Part shown: positions 20,001 to 28,725 of the stretch, one piece after another
Numbering within the stretch: the stretch's first letter is position 1
Layout: the number at the start of each line of letters is the position of its first letter
Source of the DNA: Saprospiraceae bacterium
Lineage (GTDB): Bacteria > Bacteroidota > Bacteroidia > Chitinophagales > Saprospiraceae
Assembly (NCBI GenBank): GCA_020848995.1
Contig: JADLHA010000048.1
Location: 1-64,000 of the forward strand
Direction of reading: 5' to 3'
Length of the DNA: 64,000 nucleotides
Program-made: the position numbers and the translations under genes
The notes under the pieces: model-generated
The model's input: the letters and a program-made list of their open reading frames with translations, nothing else
Told to the model about the DNA's origin: nothing
Databases searched by the model: none

Positions 20001-20267
20001 TCATTCTGCGTACAGCGCATCCAAGAGGGCAAACTCAATGCAAAGAGAGAGCAGCGGCCTTTGTCGGACCTGGATGTCAAGTCAGCTTGCCAGACCGCTT
20101 GCCCGACATCTGCCATCACCTTTGGCGATCGGAACAATCCCGAAGGAATCCTGTCCGGGAAGTTGAAAAATCCGCTCAACTATCTCGTGCTCGAAGAAGT
20201 CAACGTCAGCCCATCGGTGAATTACACCATGAAAGTCAACAATAGGGACGAATCACTAAATGCCTAA
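17073..20267 (+). CDS. actB: Alternative complex III subunit ActB, molybdopterin-like/Fe-S fusion
   Basis: 1064 residues. A twin-arginine signal (NRRDFLKVLG, residues about 49-60), preceded by a cytosolic extension, is followed by a lipobox-like LASC near residue 70. The N-terminal two thirds resembles a molybdopterin oxidoreductase; in characterised ACIII this part binds no molybdenum cofactor. The C-terminal third is a ferredoxin module: CIGCGACAVAC near 820, CQHCNNAPCENVC near 876, CVGTRYC..C near 908, and CSFC/CQTAC near 976-1006. The Thr in CVGTRYC replaces a cluster cysteine, which fits the one 3Fe-4S plus three 4Fe-4S set known for the complex. It passes electrons from quinol to the ActA hemes. 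Confidence 0.93.
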   Translation: MKHTESNVWVGEKDLTQDPAFLQSLENEFTSLEEAALGGNDRLASLEANRRDFLKVLGFGIGAATLASCEAPVKKAIPFVIKPDSIVPGIANYYASSFVNGGDYCSVLVKTREGRPIKIEGNALSPVTRGGTSARAQAAVLSLYDYNRLKGPSRIQGGNPESIDWASLDQEMREALASAAKVRILSSTIMSPSSLKAVDAFCAKYSGAKHVVYDAVSSSALLDATEVCFGQRVLPEYRFDLADSIVSFRADFLGTWISPIEYAAQYATRRVPRTEGTPMSRHIQFESHMSLTGSNADHRILVRPSEQSAAIAHLYNALATASGRPTQSELSLNEKAKTAIDKMAIQLLQQMGKSLVVAGTNNLGDQMLIYAINDLLGNINQTVRFDRVSYQRKGSDAAVQQLLAEMQAGEVDVLIIWNANPAYELPFAADFSAALAKVKKSVSFNASLDETSIGCQLAAPDHHFLESWGDVEPKSGQFSFIQPSIRPIFDTRDAALSLLKWANVKPAGLDEDFTYLDFLMANWAEKLGSSGTAFQNAWDQLIHDGVFETAVNSKPAACQVDVSMAFSKLAKPGDPAVLEIDFFETVHIGAGQYAGIPWLQELPDPVTRTVWGNYLAVPVSFDGDRRFNALGKVKEDGELVQLTTAHGKVEIGAVKQFGQMQGTLSVALGYGRRNAGDCGTGVGTDFNAYCPMVDGYIQYYSTGASLGDSSRVIEKHFACVQHHHTYGVTAKDAKTGENFNADEAALVDDVFKGFTKGFQGALTDRSVIRHSTLDQLEENTKKLQEERAHHQHLNSHTLYPGHEYLYNAGHQWALHIDLNACIGCGACAVACMAENNVPVVGKREVSRHHEMTWLRIDRYYYGDVEKPNVVYQPMMCQHCNNAPCENVCPVNATSHSSEGLNQMAYNRCVGTRYCANNCPYKVRRFNWYDYTTADLFPVNQFNIAKEQSKPFYADNLVRMVLNPDVTVRARGVIEKCSFCVQRIQEGKLNAKREQRPLSDLDVKSACQTACPTSAITFGDRNNPEGILSGKLKNPLNYLVLEEVNVSPSVNYTMKVNNRDESLNA

Positions 20268-20285
20268 TTTCAATAACTAAGCAGC

Positions 20286-21713
20286 ATGTCAGGAGGAATC
20301 GTTGCACCGGTTCGCAGACCACTGGTCGAAGGTCAGAAGACGTACCACCAAATTACGGAGGACCTATGTGCCCCCACGGAACGCACACCCAGCACGGCAT
20401 GGGTGCTCGCATTCATCCTCGCAGCCTCAACCATGGCTTTTGGGGTATTTTGCGTTCTTTGGACCATTTGGATGGGCATTGGCACCTGGAACCTGAACCG
20501 GACCATCGGATGGGGTTATGACATCACCAATTTTGTATGGTGGATCGGTATCGGTCACGCTGGAACGCTGATTTCCGCGATCCTGATGCTCTTCCGCCAG
20601 CGCTGGCGCACCGGCGTAAACCGCGCCGCCGAGGCCATGACGATCTTTGCGGTAATTTGCGCTGCGATCTTTCCGCTGATCCACGTGGGCCGGATTTGGG
20701 TTGTCTTTTACTTTTTTCCATATCCAAACACAAGGGGAGCCCTTTGGCCTAACTTCAACTCTCCCTTGCTGTGGGACGTCTTTGCTATTTCGACCTACTT
20801 TTCCGTTTCGCTGCTGTTCTGGTACACAGGCCTCGTTCCCGACTTTGCTACGGTTCGCAACCGCGCCAAGGGTTTGAGAAAGAAAATATACAATTCGCTT
20901 TCGTTCGGCTGGACCGGTTCCGCAAAACACTGGCAACGGTGGGAGTCTCTTTCCCTGGTGCTGGCAGGACTTAGCACTCCTCTGGTGTTGTCTGTTCACA
21001 CGATCGTTAGTTTCGACTTCGCAACATCCGTCATACCGGGGTGGCATACAACCATATTTCCTCCGTACTTTGTTGCAGGTGCCATTTTTTCGGGATTTGC
21101 CATGGTGCAGACCCTCATGGTGCTCACGCGCAAGATCCTCAAACTGGAGGAGTACATCACCATTGAGCACATTGAATCGATGAACAAGGTTATCCTGGTA
21201 ACGGGAACCATTGTGGGGGTTGCCTACCTCACTGAACTGTTCATAGCCTGGTATTCCGGGTACGTCTATGAGCAATTTGCTTTCTTTAACCGGGCAATGG
21301 GCGTTTACTGGTGGTCATATTTCGGAATGATGGCCTGTAACGTCATCTCACCGCAGTTGTTTTGGGTTCGCAAATTCCGTCGCAGTGTGTTTGTGACGTT
21401 TTTTATGTCCATATTCGTCAATATCGGAATGTGGTTTGAGCGCTTCGTCATCATTGCAACTACACTTGCCCGTGATTACCTTCCATCATCCTGGAGTTAT
21501 TACCGTCCGACCTGGGTCGAGATTGGTATATTTGTTGGCACTATAGGATTGTTCTTTACCCTCTATCTGATTTTCGTTCGCGTGGCCCCCGTGGTAGCCA
21601 TTGCTGAAGTAAAACATATCCTCAAAGTTGGCGGAGACCAATTCATTGGCGATAAAGCTCATGCGCAAAAATCGCATGAGCACCATGCTGTCCATCACCA
21701 CGAACACCATTGA
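20286..21713 (+). CDS. actC: Alternative complex III subunit ActC (NrfD/PsrC-like)
   Basis: 475-residue integral membrane protein with about ten helices, member of the NrfD/PsrC family. It carries the quinol site next to ActB and may be involved in proton movement. Recognised from position and from phrases such as FVWWIGIGHAGTLISA and NFNSPLLWDVFAISTYF. The C-terminus is an unusual His-rich tail (HEHHAVHHHEHH). Start ATG lies 18 bases after actB. Confidence 0.94.
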   Translation: MSGGIVAPVRRPLVEGQKTYHQITEDLCAPTERTPSTAWVLAFILAASTMAFGVFCVLWTIWMGIGTWNLNRTIGWGYDITNFVWWIGIGHAGTLISAILMLFRQRWRTGVNRAAEAMTIFAVICAAIFPLIHVGRIWVVFYFFPYPNTRGALWPNFNSPLLWDVFAISTYFSVSLLFWYTGLVPDFATVRNRAKGLRKKIYNSLSFGWTGSAKHWQRWESLSLVLAGLSTPLVLSVHTIVSFDFATSVIPGWHTTIFPPYFVAGAIFSGFAMVQTLMVLTRKILKLEEYITIEHIESMNKVILVTGTIVGVAYLTELFIAWYSGYVYEQFAFFNRAMGVYWWSYFGMMACNVISPQLFWVRKFRRSVFVTFFMSIFVNIGMWFERFVIIATTLARDYLPSSWSYYRPTWVEIGIFVGTIGLFFTLYLIFVRVAPVVAIAEVKHILKVGGDQFIGDKAHAQKSHEHHAVHHHEHH

Positions 21714-21739
21714 TTTAAATATTTTTGAAATCTGCATAC

Positions 21740-22261
21740 ATGCGCAAACTCAATAAAGATGTGATTTACGGGATCTACTCAGATGAGGAAATCCTGTTGC
21801 ATGCTGTGCGGGATGCCCGCAACAGGCATCTCGAAATAATGGATGTATATTCCCCATTTCCGGTTCATGGTCTTGACCAGGCTCTGGGCCTGAGCGAGTC
21901 CCGCTTGCACCAGGCAGGCTTTGTGTATGGCACCATCGGCGCATTAATCGGTTTCCTGGGGATGACCTGGATGATGACGTGCGACTGGCCGATCATCTTT
22001 GGCGGCAAACCTTACTGGCCGGTACCTTCATTTATTCCAATTGTTTTTGAAATGACCGTACTCTTTTCGGCCTGGGGCATGACCATAACATTTTATACGA
22101 TTTGTGGTTTATGGCCAGGGGTTGAAAACCCGCAACTCGACCTGCGAACTACGGATGACAAGTTCTGCATTGCGTTTGATCGCAACGAAGTACCTGATGA
22201 GGCTGCCCGCAGATTTTTTGCTGATTCCGGCGCTGATGAAGTCAATTATAAAAACATCTGA
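21740..22261 (+). CDS. actD: Alternative complex III subunit ActD (DUF3341)
   Basis: 173 residues with two membrane helices (about 60-85 and 100-125), the usual ActD design. I chose ATG 21740 (MRKLNKDVIYGIYSDEE) over the TTG at 21725 because the family starts at this motif, with the conserved VRDARNRHLEIMDVYSPFPVHGL soon after. Structural membrane subunit; no cofactor motif seen. Followed after 2 bases by actE. Confidence 0.92.
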   Translation: MRKLNKDVIYGIYSDEEILLHAVRDARNRHLEIMDVYSPFPVHGLDQALGLSESRLHQAGFVYGTIGALIGFLGMTWMMTCDWPIIFGGKPYWPVPSFIPIVFEMTVLFSAWGMTITFYTICGLWPGVENPQLDLRTTDDKFCIAFDRNEVPDEAARRFFADSGADEVNYKNI

Positions 22262-22263
22262 TC

Positions 22264-23019
22264 ATGAGACGAGCTCTTGTTCACGTTGCAGGGATTGTTG
22301 CCTTACTGTCATTCATGCAATGCCAGCCTGCAGGAGGCAGTTATCCGGGAACTGAATACATGCCTGATATGGGGCATTCCATTGCGTACGAGGCGAATGT
22401 CAACTCTTACTATTTCTACAATACGTGGGAATCCGCAGCCGAGCGTGCCAGGATGTCGGCTCCGCGCCTGCCCGTTGAAGGAACCCGGGCAAGGGGTTCG
22501 ATGGGTTGGTCAAATGGGGCGTTGAATCGCAATGTCTTTAATGGCAGCTTGTCAAACAATGCCGTTGTGACTCCGGTAAACAGTTCCGTTCCTTATTATT
22601 ACGGAAACACAGAGGATGAGCGCGCACGCGCTTCGCGTGAAATTGTTTCAAACCCGATTCCCTTGACGCAGGAGGGGCTACAGCAGGGTCAGGTGCTTTA
22701 TGACATCTATTGTGGAATTTGCCATGGCCCCAGAGGAGATGGCAATGGCTATATTCTCCGGGAGGATGGAGGGAAGTATCCGGCGCAGCCTGCCAACTTT
22801 CTAAGACCCGACTTCATTGCTGCAACTGAGGGGCGGTACTACCATGCAATTATGTACGGAAAAAATGTTATGGGTCCGCATAGTGATAAGCTGTCGTATG
22901 AAGAAAGATGGAACGTCATTCACTACATCCGTTCGCTTCAGGCGGTGTCGCTCGGGCAAACGTACCTGGGGAAAACAGCTGCAGTGGCAGGTGTTTCCGG
23001 CGCAGTTCCTAAAAAATGA
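22264..23019 (+). CDS. actE: Alternative complex III subunit ActE, monoheme cytochrome c
   Basis: 251 residues. An N-terminal export signal ends at a cysteine (SFMQC, residue 20), a loose lipobox, so the protein may be lipid-anchored. One heme site CGICH at 150-154 and a likely Met ligand at 203 (NVMGPHSDKL). It is the exit cytochrome of ACIII that hands electrons towards the oxidase. Confidence 0.92.
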   Translation: MRRALVHVAGIVALLSFMQCQPAGGSYPGTEYMPDMGHSIAYEANVNSYYFYNTWESAAERARMSAPRLPVEGTRARGSMGWSNGALNRNVFNGSLSNNAVVTPVNSSVPYYYGNTEDERARASREIVSNPIPLTQEGLQQGQVLYDIYCGICHGPRGDGNGYILREDGGKYPAQPANFLRPDFIAATEGRYYHAIMYGKNVMGPHSDKLSYEERWNVIHYIRSLQAVSLGQTYLGKTAAVAGVSGAVPKK

Positions 23020-23068
23020 TGACCGTGGAGTGTATCCAATTGTTTACCTGTGAAAAGATCATGATTCG

Positions 23069-24418
23069 ATGAGTTCCATTCAATTACCTTCCCGCGACCG
23101 GATCGCTTTGTGGGCGATGGGCGCCATCGGCGTAGCTTCTCTGGCAACGATTTTCATCACTGACGATGCCCTGCACACGCGCTTTTGGAGCAGTCTGCTG
23201 CACAATGGCACATACTTTACCTTCATCGCATTGATGGCCATTTTCTTTGTTTGTGTCAGCAGAACCGCCCTTGCCGGCTGGAATGTTGGCTTTAAACGGG
23301 TTTGGGAATCCATGGCCATGTTCATGGTAGTCGGTTTCGGTATAATGGCGTTCATAGCGGTTGGAATTTATGCGGGCTGGCACCACCTGTATCACTGGGC
23401 TGACCCTGAGGCAGTCGCTGCGGATGAAATTTTAAAGGGCAAATCCGGATTCCTGAACAAACATTTTTTCACCCTTGGAGGACTTGGCATTCTCGGGCTT
23501 TGGATCTTTTTTGCCCACAAAATGCGCAGTTTGAGCATTGAAGAAGATAACCACGGTGATGACCGGTATCTGTATTACAAGAAGATGAAATTCTGGGCAG
23601 CAGTTTTTCTTCCCATTGCCGGCTTCGGAAGCGCCGTCGTGATCTGGCTCTGGAACATGTCGGTTGATCCTCACTGGTACAGTACGCTGTATGCATGGTA
23701 TACGGGATCCAGTGCTTTTGTCGCAATGATCGCCTTGACCATCTTGTTGCTGATCTACCTAAAGTCCAGGGGTTATTACCACAATGTTACACCCGAACAT
23801 TTTCACGACTTAGGCAAATTTATGTTTGCCTTTACGATTTTCTGGACCTACCTGTGGTTTTCACAATACATGCTGATCTGGTATGGCAACATCGGTGAAG
23901 AAACCGTTTACTTCCAAACCCGGATTCAGAAATATCCTATCTTGTTTTACGGCAACCTCATCATCAATTTTGTATTTCCCTTCCTCATCCTGATGCGCAA
24001 TGACACCAAACGCAAATTGGGAACACTGTTCGTAGTCTCCCTGATCGTTTTCTTCGGCCATTGGGTCGATACTTTTCAGATGTTGAAACCGGGGGTTTTG
24101 GAGGCGGCACAGGAACACCTGGGCGCCGTGCACCACGCTCCGGAAGGGCTTTTACTCCAGGCGCCGGAAGGCTCGGCTCATGCTGTGGCATCAGCAGAAG
24201 TTGGATCGGCTGCTGCCGTCCATGGCGAAACGGACGCTCATGGCCATACTGATGTGAAACCGGATATTGGATATTTCGTTCCCGGTCTGGCAGATATCGG
24301 GTTAATGCTTGGATTTTTAGCCCTTTTTATTGCTACGACCCTGTACTTTCTTTCCAAGGCCGCCCTTGTTCCGAAAAATGATCCATACCTGCAGGAAAGC
24401 TATCATCACCATGTTTAA
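23069..24418 (+). CDS. actF: Alternative complex III subunit ActF
   Basis: 449-residue multi-pass membrane protein, paralogous to ActC in the complex and also with about ten helices. Phrases typical of the subunit include TFIALMAIFFVCVSR and FWTYLWFSQYMLIWYGNIGEET. Near residues 340-390 there is a non-membrane Ala/Gly/His-rich insert before the last helix, and the protein ends YHHHV. Last act gene, 22 bases before coxB. Confidence 0.92.
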   Translation: MSSIQLPSRDRIALWAMGAIGVASLATIFITDDALHTRFWSSLLHNGTYFTFIALMAIFFVCVSRTALAGWNVGFKRVWESMAMFMVVGFGIMAFIAVGIYAGWHHLYHWADPEAVAADEILKGKSGFLNKHFFTLGGLGILGLWIFFAHKMRSLSIEEDNHGDDRYLYYKKMKFWAAVFLPIAGFGSAVVIWLWNMSVDPHWYSTLYAWYTGSSAFVAMIALTILLLIYLKSRGYYHNVTPEHFHDLGKFMFAFTIFWTYLWFSQYMLIWYGNIGEETVYFQTRIQKYPILFYGNLIINFVFPFLILMRNDTKRKLGTLFVVSLIVFFGHWVDTFQMLKPGVLEAAQEHLGAVHHAPEGLLLQAPEGSAHAVASAEVGSAAAVHGETDAHGHTDVKPDIGYFVPGLADIGLMLGFLALFIATTLYFLSKAALVPKNDPYLQESYHHHV

Positions 24419-24440
24419 CCTAAGCTGTAATCATTAAACC

Positions 24441-25946
24441 ATGACGGCATTGTTTATTGTTCTTTCACTTCTTTTACTGCTCGTTGTCATCGTTCAGGTC
24501 GCAAAGATCAATCAGCTTACCGCAGATCTCTCTGACCCCGACTTTCATATCGAGCGGACTTCCAATACTAACGGTAAGGCCATGTTGCTCTTCGGGGTGG
24601 TCTTTCTGGGTTCAGTTTTTTGGAGCGCAATGTTTTACGCAAACCGCATGCTTGGGTATGGGCCACTGCAATCCGCCTCTGAGCATGGATACGCGATTGA
24701 CTCCATGTTCAATATGACGCTTCTTTTTACTGGGATCATCTTCGTAATCTGTCATATCCTCCTCTTCTGGTTTGCTTATCGCTACCGCTATACCAAAGGG
24801 CGCAAAGTGCTGTTTTTTGTGAACGACAATCGCCTCGAATTGCTGTGGACGGCCATTCCGGCCCTGGTTTTGACCATCCTCATCATTAAGGGTCTGGTCA
24901 CCTGGAACGAGGTCATGGCAGATGTCAGGAAGGATGAGGCTTTTCTGGAGGTTGAAGCCACGGGCTGGCAGTTTGCCTGGAACCTGAGATATCCTGGAAA
25001 GGATGGGAAACTTGGAGTGAAGGATTTTCGGTTGATCCGTCCCGGCGTAAATGAATTGGGTCAGGATTGGACGGATGTCCGCAACCATGATGACTTCAAC
25101 GCCGACGAACTCGTTTTGCCCAAAGGTAAAAAGGTTAGGGTTCGCATTACGGCAAGAGATGTGCTGCACAATTTTTATCTTCCCCATTTTCGCGTGAAAA
25201 TGGACGCGGTTCCCGGCATTCCTACTTATTTCATATTTACGCCCGTTAAAACCACGGATGAATTCCGGCAGGAATTGAGGAAGTATCCTGAATACCAAAT
25301 GCCCTCCGATCCTGCAGATCCCACCAGCAAGCCGAAATGGGAAACATTCAATTACGAACTTGCTTGCGCAGAGCTTTGCGGAAAGGGTCATTACAGCATG
25401 CGCAGAGTGGTTCGCGTGGTCTCACTTGAAGAATGGGAGGTTTGGAACGCATCTCAGAAATCCCATTACCTCACTTCTGTACGCCACTCAGAGGATGATC
25501 CTTTCAAAGGTCAGCCGTTGGAATCCGAAGCACTCCTTAAGGCAGAAGCACTGAAAGATATGCTGGCAACTGCATTTAAAAGCGGAGGTGCGGATGATGC
25601 TGCCCGGACATTGCAGTTAGACAACGTCTATTTCGAATCGGGTTCTGCAGCATTGAATAAAATCTCCGACCACGCCCTGGAAATACTTTACCAGGCATTT
25701 GTGGATTACCCCAAACTTTCAGTTGAGATCAGCGGTCATACTGACAGCACGGGTGATGCAAATGCGAACATCGCACTCTCTGAAGGGCGGGCTGCTGCTG
25801 TAAAATCTTATCTGACCGGACGGGGAATTGCCGCAAGTCGCATTGCAACCAAAGGCTTAGGCCCAAATCGCCCAGTTGCAGACAATGATGCGGAAGAAGG
25901 AAGGCGCCGGAACAGACGCATTGAGTTTAAAATTTTGAATTTTTAA
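24441..25946 (+). CDS. coxB: Cytochrome c oxidase subunit II fused to an OmpA-type peptidoglycan-binding domain
   Basis: 501 residues against about 300-400 for usual bacterial CoxB. Four hydrophobic segments at about 1-22, 47-66, 90-113 and 132-152, then the cupredoxin domain with all CuA ligands: His243 (VLHNFYLP) and the CAELCGKGHYSM block (Cys309, Glu311, Cys313, His317, Met320). After a linker at about 345-390, residues 390-501 are an OmpA C-terminal domain: ISGHTDSTG with Asp435, and NIALSEGRAAAVKSYL, which fits NX2LSX2RAX2VX3L exactly with Arg450. The frame is unbroken, so this is one polypeptide. The domain would face the periplasm and could bind peptidoglycan. Confidence 0.93.
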   Translation: MTALFIVLSLLLLLVVIVQVAKINQLTADLSDPDFHIERTSNTNGKAMLLFGVVFLGSVFWSAMFYANRMLGYGPLQSASEHGYAIDSMFNMTLLFTGIIFVICHILLFWFAYRYRYTKGRKVLFFVNDNRLELLWTAIPALVLTILIIKGLVTWNEVMADVRKDEAFLEVEATGWQFAWNLRYPGKDGKLGVKDFRLIRPGVNELGQDWTDVRNHDDFNADELVLPKGKKVRVRITARDVLHNFYLPHFRVKMDAVPGIPTYFIFTPVKTTDEFRQELRKYPEYQMPSDPADPTSKPKWETFNYELACAELCGKGHYSMRRVVRVVSLEEWEVWNASQKSHYLTSVRHSEDDPFKGQPLESEALLKAEALKDMLATAFKSGGADDAARTLQLDNVYFESGSAALNKISDHALEILYQAFVDYPKLSVEISGHTDSTGDANANIALSEGRAAAVKSYLTGRGIAASRIATKGLGPNRPVADNDAEEGRRRNRRIEFKILNF

Positions 25947-25958
25947 AGAATTACACCC

Positions 25959-27809
25959 ATGTCAGTTGTTCAACAAAAAAATATGGAGACCGATCCGTTG
26001 ATCCGGGATTTGGGTCACGATGACCATTTTCACGCACATCATCATGGGGATAAGTATCAGACGAACTTTCTGACGACCTACATCTTTTCACAAGACCACA
26101 AAATGATTGCCCGCCAGTATCTCATTACGGGTGTTGTTTGGGCTATTGTGGGGGCGTTGATGTCGCTGGTGTTTCGCATACAATTAGCATATCCAGATGC
26201 GGACGTTTCCTGGCTAAGGCCCTTTCTCGGAAAGTGGATTACCTTAGGTGATGGTGGGGTAGGCCGTCTGGATCCGGAATTCTATTATGCCCTGGTCACG
26301 ATGCATGGGACCATACTGGTGTTCTTCGTACTGACGGCCGGGCTGAGCGGCACTTTCAGCAACCTGTTGATCCCGATGCAAATTGGCGCACGCGATATGG
26401 CATCGCCTTTCCTGAATATGCTCTCGTACTGGTTCTTTTTCCTCTCATCGCTGGTGATGATGTACAGTTTGTTTGTCAGCACCGGACCATTTTCAGGTGG
26501 GTGGACGGCTTATCCTCCTCTGAGTGCATTGCCGCAGGCGTCATCAGGAAGCGGCGCCGGATTGACTTTGTGGCTTGTTTCACTAGTCCTTTTCGTCGTT
26601 TCCATCCTTCTGGGAGGACTCAATTACATCACTACGGTTTTAAATTTGCGCACCAAGGGAATGACGATGTGGCGTCTCCCTCTGACGGTTTGGGCGTTCC
26701 TGGTAACTGCTATCATCGCCCTGCTTTCATTTCCCGTTCTGGCTTCGGGATTCTTTTTGCTCATCTTCGACCGGAGTCTGGGTACGAGTTTTTACCTCTC
26801 CGACATTTTCATCAATGGACAGGCACTCGATCGCATTGGCGGAAGCCCTATTCTGTTCCAGCACCTGTTCTGGTTTTTAGGACATCCGGAGGTTTACATC
26901 ATCATCCTGCCCGCTATGGGCATCGTTTCTGAGGTTATGGCGGTTCATGCCCGCAAGCCGATATTCGGATATCGCGCCATGGTGTATTCCATGCTTTCCA
27001 TCGGGTTCCTTTCATTTATCGTCTGGGCCCACCACATGTTCATGTCAGGTGTGAACCCTTTCTTGTCTAACTTCTTTGTCATCTTTACGCTCATCATTGC
27101 AGTGCCTTCAGCCGTCAAGGTGTTTAACTGGCTTACTACCTTGTACGGTGGGAATCTGCGATTGAACACTCAAATGCTGTTTTGCATCGGGTTTGTTTCC
27201 ATGTTCATTTCCGGAGGTCTGACGGGTATTTTCCTTGGGAATTCCACCATCGATATTCAGCAACACGATACCTATTTTGTCGTCGCCCACTTCCACGTTG
27301 TCATGGGGGTTGCGGCTTTCTTTGGGATGTTTGCCGGCGTTTACAACTGGTTCCCTAAATTGTTCGGCCGGTTTATGAACGATACTCTGGGAAAGATCCA
27401 TTTCTGGCTGACCATTATCGGAGCGTATGCAGTATTTGGCCCCATGCACTACATTGGCCTGGGCGGTGTGCCCCGCCGGTATTACCGGTTTGATAATTTT
27501 GACGCCTTCCGCGATTTCGACGACCTCAACCAGTTTATTACCATTGCAGCTATTGTCACATTCTTTGCACAGTTATTATTTGTCGTAAACTTCTTCTGGA
27601 GTATTTGGAAAGGAAGGAAACTGACCGAAAAAAACCCCTACGGTTCAAATTCGCTGGAATGGACAACTCCGGTAAATACGATTCATGGTAACTGGCCGGA
27701 TAAATTGCCGGTCGTCCAGCGCTGGGCTTATGACTATGGAAAGGACGGAAAGGATTTTATTCCCCAACATAAGCCTATGGAAGAAGGGGAGGAGGATAGC
27801 AGTCATTGA
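25959..27809 (+). CDS. coxA: Cytochrome c oxidase subunit I (aa3-type, A family)
   Basis: 616 residues, twelve or more membrane helices. Reduces O2 at the heme a3-CuB site and pumps protons. Present are GHPEVYIIILPAMG near 306 with the A1-type Glu and the cross-linked Tyr region, WAHHMFMSG near 357 (CuB His pair) and HDTYFVVAHFHVVMG near 436 with heme ligands. The cytosolic N-terminus has an odd His/Asp stretch (HDDHFHAHHHGD). Twelve bases after coxB. Confidence 0.97.
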   Translation: MSVVQQKNMETDPLIRDLGHDDHFHAHHHGDKYQTNFLTTYIFSQDHKMIARQYLITGVVWAIVGALMSLVFRIQLAYPDADVSWLRPFLGKWITLGDGGVGRLDPEFYYALVTMHGTILVFFVLTAGLSGTFSNLLIPMQIGARDMASPFLNMLSYWFFFLSSLVMMYSLFVSTGPFSGGWTAYPPLSALPQASSGSGAGLTLWLVSLVLFVVSILLGGLNYITTVLNLRTKGMTMWRLPLTVWAFLVTAIIALLSFPVLASGFFLLIFDRSLGTSFYLSDIFINGQALDRIGGSPILFQHLFWFLGHPEVYIIILPAMGIVSEVMAVHARKPIFGYRAMVYSMLSIGFLSFIVWAHHMFMSGVNPFLSNFFVIFTLIIAVPSAVKVFNWLTTLYGGNLRLNTQMLFCIGFVSMFISGGLTGIFLGNSTIDIQQHDTYFVVAHFHVVMGVAAFFGMFAGVYNWFPKLFGRFMNDTLGKIHFWLTIIGAYAVFGPMHYIGLGGVPRRYYRFDNFDAFRDFDDLNQFITIAAIVTFFAQLLFVVNFFWSIWKGRKLTEKNPYGSNSLEWTTPVNTIHGNWPDKLPVVQRWAYDYGKDGKDFIPQHKPMEEGEEDSSH

Positions 27810-27831
27810 CATCACCCTTACGATTTGCAAA

Positions 27832-28722
27832 TTGAATACGACAAAAACCTCTGCGCTTAGTTATGCCCTCTGGGCTGACCTGGGCTTACTGGTGAAATTT
27901 AAGCTCAGCCTGATGGTTGTCATCTCCTCCATGATGACCTATTGGGTGCTGGCACAGGATACATTCTCATGGACCGATTTGGCGTTGCTCAGTTTCGGAG
28001 GACTGGCGGTCACATTTGCGGCAAACGCTCTGAATCAGGCGATCGAACGCGATTACGACAAACTGATGAAGCGTACGGCCATGCGTCCGGTTGCAGCCGG
28101 GCGAATGCCTTTTTCCACAGCGATTTTGTTCTCAGGGATGTTTTGTTTGTTAGGGACCTCACTCCTGGCCCTGCTTCATCCTGCTGCTGCTTTACTTGGG
28201 ATGATCTCTTTCGTTATGTACGGGTTTGTGTACACCCCGCTGAAACGCTATTCTCCCATTGCCATTCCCGTAGGTGCCATTCCAGGTGCTTTGCCCGTTC
28301 TTATTGGTGGTGTTGCTGCTACCGGTGGATTTACGCCGGCTGTCGTTTGTCTTTTTGCATTGCAATACCTTTGGCAGTTTCCTCATTTTTGGTCAATCGC
28401 ATGGCTTGGGCATAGTGATTATATGCGTGCCGGATTTCGTTTAATCAATGACGTCGATGGCGAGCCCGACCCAAAATATGGTTTGTATTCGGCTGTGTAT
28501 GCGCTGCTCAGTGCCGTTCCGCTGATTGCCTGCAAACTGACAATGGCACTGCCGGCAGGGATTTTTGCGATGATGTGCCTTCTGATCCTCGTTTATGCAG
28601 CATTTGCGTATCAGCTCTATTTGCATAATAATGCAGCGGCTGCCCGCAGACTCATGTTTGCCTCGTTTTTTTATCTGCCATTGTTGTTCGGACTTTTCAT
28701 CCTCGGTGCACTCAACAGTTAG
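27832..28722 (+). CDS. ctaB: Protoheme IX farnesyltransferase (heme O synthase)
   Basis: UbiA-family membrane enzyme that farnesylates heme B to heme O for the oxidase. Motifs NQAIERDYDKLMKRT..RP and DVDGEPDPKY are the two Asp-rich prenyl-binding loops. The ORF track starts at 27685 inside coxA; the first plausible start after the coxA stop is TTG 27832, which gives 296 residues, the normal length, and places the first helix correctly. No ATG is available in this stretch. Sits between subunits I and III, the usual place. Confidence 0.93.
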   Translation: MNTTKTSALSYALWADLGLLVKFKLSLMVVISSMMTYWVLAQDTFSWTDLALLSFGGLAVTFAANALNQAIERDYDKLMKRTAMRPVAAGRMPFSTAILFSGMFCLLGTSLLALLHPAAALLGMISFVMYGFVYTPLKRYSPIAIPVGAIPGALPVLIGGVAATGGFTPAVVCLFALQYLWQFPHFWSIAWLGHSDYMRAGFRLINDVDGEPDPKYGLYSAVYALLSAVPLIACKLTMALPAGIFAMMCLLILVYAAFAYQLYLHNNAAAARRLMFASFFYLPLLFGLFILGALNS

Positions 28723-28725
28723 CAA

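Noticed and set aside
17073-20267. ActB as an active molybdoenzyme
   Set aside because: The molybdopterin-like domain is in the ACIII context, where the family carries no molybdenum cofactor; no other molybdoenzyme partner is nearby.
20427-21275. 282-residue minus-strand ORF
   Set aside because: Antisense shadow of actC; composition is Pro/Arg/His/Gln-rich without motifs.
27685-27831. Upstream extension of ctaB
   Set aside because: Overlaps coxA coding sequence in another frame and has no homology to UbiA-family N-termini.
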